Assembly (NCBI GenBank): GCA_017999075.1
Contig: JAGOBX010000244.1
Location: 1-6,009 of the forward strand
Origin: Candidatus Babelota bacterium
Lineage (GTDB): Bacteria > JAGOBX01
DNA: 6,009 nt
Direction of reading: 5' to 3'
Below the pieces are notes generated by a model. That model saw only the letters and a program-made list of their open reading frames with translations. It was not told where the DNA came from and ran no database searches. A program made the position numbers and the translations under genes. Within the stretch, counting starts at the first letter, position 1. Each line of letters begins with the position of its first letter. Of this stretch, positions 1-6,009 are shown piece after piece.

Positions 1-275
1 AGTCCATTGCTGTTGTCTAGCTCCTTGTTTTTTATTTTTGCATTGCAGGTTAACTGAGTTAAATATCTCCCTTATATCTTTATCTCATATTACTTTGCTT
101 CCAACGCTTTGTCTTAATGAAAATTGTTTTTCGTATCATAATACATTCCTTTTTTCTGAAAGCAATACAAAAAATATTTTTGAAAAAAATGCAGGAAATA
201 AACACGAAAAATGCAGTAGGTGAAAGTGAAGTTTTTCAAAACATATATGTACGCTTGGTAAAACTTCTAAAAAGC

Positions 276-375
276 CAAAAACTGCTCTATATTTTTTTGT
301 ATTTTTGAAAAATTGCTGAAACCTAATATTTTATCGCATATTCAGAAATTTTTCAAATTCCTATTGCAGTTTTTG
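276..375. repeat. Nested imperfect inverted repeat (long hairpin)
   Basis: Two sets of complementary arms are nested. The inner arms, 304-320 and 341-357, pair at 16 of 17 positions; the single mismatch is G315 opposite A346. They enclose a 20-nt loop (321-340). The outer arms, 276-285 (CAAAAACTGC) and 366-375 (GCAGTTTTTG), pair perfectly over 10 positions. Between the two stems lies an asymmetric internal loop of 18 nt on the left and 8 nt on the right. Neither side carries a clean U-tract right after the inner stem, so this is not a textbook terminator. On the minus strand, though, the outer right arm and its downstream sequence are T-rich, so weak termination of the gyrB operon cannot be excluded. 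A structured RNA or a remnant of a small mobile element are alternatives. The pairing is seen directly; the role is unknown. Confidence 0.7.
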
Positions 376-458
376 AGATAAATCAGCAGAGACTTTTGTT
401 GAATATATGAAGCATGAAGCAGACATTTATTCAAAATACAAGCAATATTATGGATATG

Positions 459-489
459 TTTTTTATATTGGTAAAAAAAATATAAAAAA
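459..489 (-). terminator. Possible weak AT-only hairpin after the last operon gene
   Basis: Arms 459-469 and 479-489 pair perfectly over 11 positions around a 9-nt loop, 12 nt past the stop codon of the small lipoprotein gene. The stem is made only of A-T pairs and no clear U-tract follows on the minus strand. As an intrinsic terminator it would be weak, and in DNA this rich in A and T it may be chance. Confidence 0.22.
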
Positions 490-500
490 AATGACGACTA

Positions 501-968
501 TTATTTATGCTCATTATTTGGAATCCATCCTGCAATATAATAGTTTCCATTTACAATCCCTACTGGCTGCCCTATTTCAAATTTCCCAGTAGCTTTATCA
601 GTTGAATATATTTTTAATAAAAAAACAGGATTAATATTTAATTTATATTTTTTTCCTGAAGCTAATTCTACATCCATTTTCTTTTCATTAAGAAATTTTT
701 CTATTTTAATTTCTTTTATATTTAATATATTTTGGGTTATATCCTCTGAAAATATTTTTGCTTGTTCAATTGCAATACTATCAGAACCTTCTAAATAATA
801 TAAATCAAAAATCTGTTTAGAATTTTTTTGTGTTATTCCTTTTTTATATAATTCTAAAAATTGTTCTGGACTTTTGGCATCTGAAATATTGGTTGTTTTT
901 TTATCACAAGAATATATCGCAAAAAGTATTAAAAATAAACATAAACACAAAATAAAATAATTTTTCAT
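501..968 (-). CDS. Small predicted lipoprotein of unknown function
   Basis: This 155-residue protein opens with a short lysine-marked N-region and a hydrophobic stretch (residues 4-19), followed by a lipobox-like I-Y-S-C with the lipidated cysteine at 21. It is therefore predicted to be exported and anchored to a membrane. Asp22 follows the cysteine; in Escherichia coli Asp at this +2 position retains lipoproteins in the inner membrane, but whether that rule holds here is unknown. The mature part is lysine-rich, with an early helix-like stretch (residues 33-60) and a later strand-rich half ending in P-V-G-I-V-N-G-N-Y-Y-I-A-G. That outline resembles small NTF2-like/DUF4878-type lipoproteins, but I recognise no family-defining motif, so function is left open. 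It is the last gene of the minus-strand cluster, 34 nt after kdsA. No strong Shine-Dalgarno precedes the ATG, which is chosen because it gives the signal peptide. Its G+C (about 22%) is the lowest among the genes here. Confidence 0.8.
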   Translation of the reverse strand: MKNYFILCLCLFLILFAIYSCDKKTTNISDAKSPEQFLELYKKGITQKNSKQIFDLYYLEGSDSIAIEQAKIFSEDITQNILNIKEIKIEKFLNEKKMDVELASGKKYKLNINPVFLLKIYSTDKATGKFEIGQPVGIVNGNYYIAGWIPNNEHK

Positions 969-1002
969 AAAGAATGCTATTTCACTTTTTTTAATAGAAC
1001 AG

Positions 1003-1821
1003 CTAATTTTTTATTACAGAATCAATTTCAATAATTTTTGTCAGTAATGATTTTATTTTATTTAACGGCAGCATATTTTTTCCATCACTTAATGCTTTTT
1101 CAGGATTTGGATGGGTTTCTAAAAAAAGACCTGCTATTCCTACAGCAGTTGCGCTTCTTGCAAGAACATCAATATATTCTTTAATACCTCCGGAATGAGT
1201 GCCTTCTCCTCCTGGAATTTGAACGCTGTGAGTAACATCAAATATTACAGGATATCCTGTTTTTGACATTTCATACAGAGAACACATATCTACAATCCAC
1301 CGGTTATATCCAAAACAAACTCCCCGTTCAGTGAGAAGTATATTTCCGTTATTCTGTGATTCGATTTTTTTTATTGTATTTTTTATATCCCAGGGAGCTA
1401 AAAATTGTCCTTTTTTTATGTTAACGCATTTTTTACTTTTAGCAGCGGCAATTATCAAATCTGTCTGCCTGCATAAAAAAGCCGGTATTTGAATTATATC
1501 AGCTACTTCTGCTGCTGCCGGAACTTCTTCTTCTTTATGCACATCCACAAGCAAAGAAAGTCCTGTTTCAACTTTTACCTTTTCCAAAATTTTCAACCCT
1601 TTTTCAAGACCTGGACCTCTAAAACTTGATATAGAACTCCGGTTTGCTTTATCAAATGAACTTTTAAAAACAAAAGATATGTGCAATTGTTCTGTTAATT
1701 TTTTCAGAAAATGAGCAGTCTTTAAAACTATTTTTTCTGATTCTATAACACAAGGTCCTGCTATCAGAACTATTCTTGATTTATTTGAAAATTCAATGTT
1801 TCCGACTTTAATTTTTTTCAT
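1003..1821 (-). CDS. kdsA: 3-deoxy-8-phosphooctulonate synthase (Kdo-8-phosphate synthase), metal-dependent class
   Basis: KdsA condenses phosphoenolpyruvate with arabinose 5-phosphate to make Kdo 8-phosphate, the committed step to the Kdo sugar of lipopolysaccharide; it acts in the cytosol. The 272-residue protein is full length and shows the family blocks in order: A-G-P-C-V-I-E-S (21-28), F-K-S-S-F-D-K-A-N-R-S-S (52-63), F-R-G-P-G-L-E (67-73), I-I-Q-I-P-A-F-L-C-R-Q-T-D (109-121), K-K-G-Q-F-L-A-P-W-D (136-145), F-D-V-T-H-S-V-Q (194-201) and L-E-T-H-P-N-P-E-K-A-L-S-D (234-246). Cys24, His198, Glu235 and Asp246 match the metal ligands of Aquifex aeolicus KdsA (Cys11, His185, Glu222, Asp233) with identical spacing; E. 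coli-type metal-free enzymes have Asn in place of the Cys. The ATG lies 6 nt after the stop of the upstream nuclease gene, and its GGAG motif overlaps that gene's last codons, implying coupled translation. The stop is TAG. Confidence 0.97.
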   Translation of the reverse strand: MKKIKVGNIEFSNKSRIVLIAGPCVIESEKIVLKTAHFLKKLTEQLHISFVFKSSFDKANRSSISSFRGPGLEKGLKILEKVKVETGLSLLVDVHKEEEVPAAAEVADIIQIPAFLCRQTDLIIAAAKSKKCVNIKKGQFLAPWDIKNTIKKIESQNNGNILLTERGVCFGYNRWIVDMCSLYEMSKTGYPVIFDVTHSVQIPGGEGTHSGGIKEYIDVLARSATAVGIAGLFLETHPNPEKALSDGKNMLPLNKIKSLLTKIIEIDSVIKN

Positions 1822-1827
1822 AAAAAA

Positions 1828-5326
<3,499 letters not shown>

Positions 5327-5333
5327 CTAAAAA

Positions 5334-5339
5334 CCTCTC
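5334..5339 (-). promoter_or_regulatory. Ribosome binding site of gyrB
   Basis: GAGAGG on the minus strand ends 10 nt before the ATG at 5323. It is one of the very few G-containing motifs in the spacer and supports this start, which also matches the usual GyrB N-terminus (the [11 protein letters not shown] block begins at residue 14). Confidence 0.65.
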
Positions 5340-5424
5340 AACTATTTATCAGTTTTTCAATAATTTCAAATTAAATCAAAAAAAATTACTTGAAAAATAT
5401 TATTATTAAATTAATATTTATAAA

Positions 5425-5453
5425 ATTATATTTAATTATACTTATTTTATAAA
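5425..5453 (-). promoter_or_regulatory. Candidate gyrB operon promoter
   Basis: On the minus strand TTTATA (5453-5448) and TATAAT (5430-5425) are separated by 17 nt. The -10 match is perfect and the -35 matches TTGACA at 4 of 6 positions. It would give a leader of about 95 nt before the gyrB ATG. The surrounding 7% G+C makes such matches frequent, so this is only a candidate; a second TATAAT lies at 5440-5435. Confidence 0.28.
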
Positions 5454-5500
5454 ATAATACAAATCAATTTTTAATTATAATTAATTTATTTTAGAATAAA

Positions 5501-6009
5501 ATGACTTATAAAGTTGCAATTACAAAATCATGTTATGATAATTCTTTGGCTGATTTAAAAAAATGTATTGATTTAATAGGCGGAATAGAAAAATACGTTA
5601 AACAGAACGAAAAAATACTTATTAAACCTAATTTTTTAAGAGCAGGCAAAATTGAAGATGCTGTAACTACTCATCCAGAAATAATAAAATCATTATGCAT
5701 CACTGTTAAAGAAGCAGGCGGAATTCCCATAATAGGCGACAGTCCTGGAAAAGGTACAGTAGACAAACTTATTAATTCAATCGGATTAACTGAGTTTTTT
5801 AAAAAAAACAACATAAAAATAGTAGATTGTTATACTCCAGTAACAAAAAGAAAACAAATCCGAGGAAGAGAAATTAAATTTACTTTATTTAAAGGCATAG
5901 AAGAATCCGATAAAATATTTTCTGCCGCAAAATTAAAAACACACGGTCAAATGTTTTTTACAGGAGCAGTTAAAAATTTATTCGGGTTAGTGCCTGGAGC
6001 TTTAAAACC
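5501..6009 (+). CDS. DUF362 family protein, N-terminal part (runs off the window)
   Basis: The frame is open from an ATG at 5501 to the window edge, giving 169 complete codons plus two bases. It shows the conserved DUF362 blocks: K-P-N-F-L (42-46), T-T-H-P-E-I-I (56-62), E-A-G-G (71-74), I-I-G-D-S-P-G-K-G (77-85), then A-K-L-K-T-H-G (143-149) and T-G-A-V-K-N-L-F-G-L-V-P-G (154-166). Many DUF362 proteins continue into a C-terminal ferredoxin-like domain binding two [4Fe-4S] clusters; whether this one does lies beyond the window. The biochemical role of the family is not established. No signal peptide is visible, so it is probably cytosolic. There is no clear Shine-Dalgarno motif before the ATG (the upstream bases read TTAGAATAAA), and a TATAAT at 5476-5481 would give a leader of only about a dozen bases, so a very short or near-leaderless transcript is possible. 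It is transcribed divergently from gyrB. Confidence 0.88.
   Translation, partial: MTYKVAITKSCYDNSLADLKKCIDLIGGIEKYVKQNEKILIKPNFLRAGKIEDAVTTHPEIIKSLCITVKEAGGIPIIGDSPGKGTVDKLINSIGLTEFFKKNNIKIVDCYTPVTKRKQIRGREIKFTLFKGIEESDKIFSAAKLKTHGQMFFTGAVKNLFGLVPGALK

Larger units (their letters stand above)
1..500. other. Gene-free region downstream of the gyrB operon
   Basis: I find no convincing gene in this stretch. All six frames are broken into short runs without recognisable motifs, and there is no tRNA- or rRNA-like sequence. By hand count it is about 27% G+C (135 of 500). That is higher than the neighbouring lipoprotein gene (about 22%) and far above the other intergenic spacer in the window (about 7%). 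This is odd for plain spacer DNA and would suit a decayed gene or an RNA-encoding stretch; that reading is inference. On the minus strand one frame stays open from 84 to the window edge, and an AAGGAG motif (21-26) lies 13 nt before an ATG at 7-5, so a gene could begin beyond the left edge. The strongest internal structure is the nested inverted repeat at 276-375. Confidence 0.6.

Noticed and set aside
1-84. Minus-strand open frame reaching the left edge, with AAGGAG at 21-26 ahead of an ATG at 7-5
   Set aside because: Only 28 codons are visible, the spacing of 13 nt is long, and nothing is recognisable. A gene beyond the edge is possible but cannot be supported here.
176-241. Additional inverted repeat 178-187 / 232-241 (TTTTGAAAAA type)
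   Set aside because: The motif is low-complexity and nearly self-complementary, so a 10-base match is weak evidence in this AT-rich stretch.
407-592. Plus-strand reading frame with a protein-like start (M-K-H-E-A-D-I-Y)
   Set aside because: It runs antisense into the well-supported lipoprotein gene, has no ribosome site, and turns into the complement of that gene.
5442-5484. Perfect palindromes at 5442-5457 and 5471-5484 as operators
   Set aside because: In sequence that is about 93% A/T, palindromes of 14-16 bases are expected by chance at roughly this frequency.

Overview
This is a very AT-rich bacterial window. Sampled coding stretches run from about 22% to 42% G+C, and the main intergenic spacer is near 7%. 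It comes from a Gram-negative-type organism: it makes Kdo (kdsA), which implies a lipopolysaccharide outer membrane, and its gyrase B subunit carries the long insertion typical of many Gram-negative phyla. Two lipoproteins with N-terminal lipobox signals fit a double-membrane cell. I cannot assign a genus. Composition and gene content would suit an AT-rich, possibly host-associated anaerobe (Elusimicrobiota/Endomicrobium-like lineages are one guess), but no marker here proves that.

Layout. Positions 1-500 hold no convincing gene, but they contain a long nested inverted repeat (276-375). From 5323 down to 501 runs a tight minus-strand cluster of four genes, probably one operon. Its order is gyrB (2819-5323), a DNase I-like endonuclease/exonuclease/phosphatase lipoprotein (1828-2826), kdsA (1003-1821) and a small lipoprotein of unknown function (501-968). 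The junctions are an 8-nt overlap, a 6-nt gap and a 34-nt gap. The first two downstream genes have Shine-Dalgarno motifs lying inside the preceding coding region, so translational coupling is likely. A 177-bp, extremely AT-rich divergent spacer (5324-5500) separates gyrB from a plus-strand DUF362 gene (5501-6009) that runs off the window.

How the genes fit together. The cluster mixes jobs: DNA supercoiling (gyrB), envelope sugar synthesis (kdsA) and two predicted envelope lipoproteins, one of them a probable metal-dependent phosphodiesterase. No shared pathway is obvious, and the grouping looks like a housekeeping operon with envelope genes appended. The KdsA residues identify it as the metal-dependent (Aquifex-type) class. 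I see no defence system, mobile element, CRISPR array, tRNA or rRNA. The least explained parts are the structured, coding-like-composition region at 1-500 and the exported nuclease co-expressed with gyrase.
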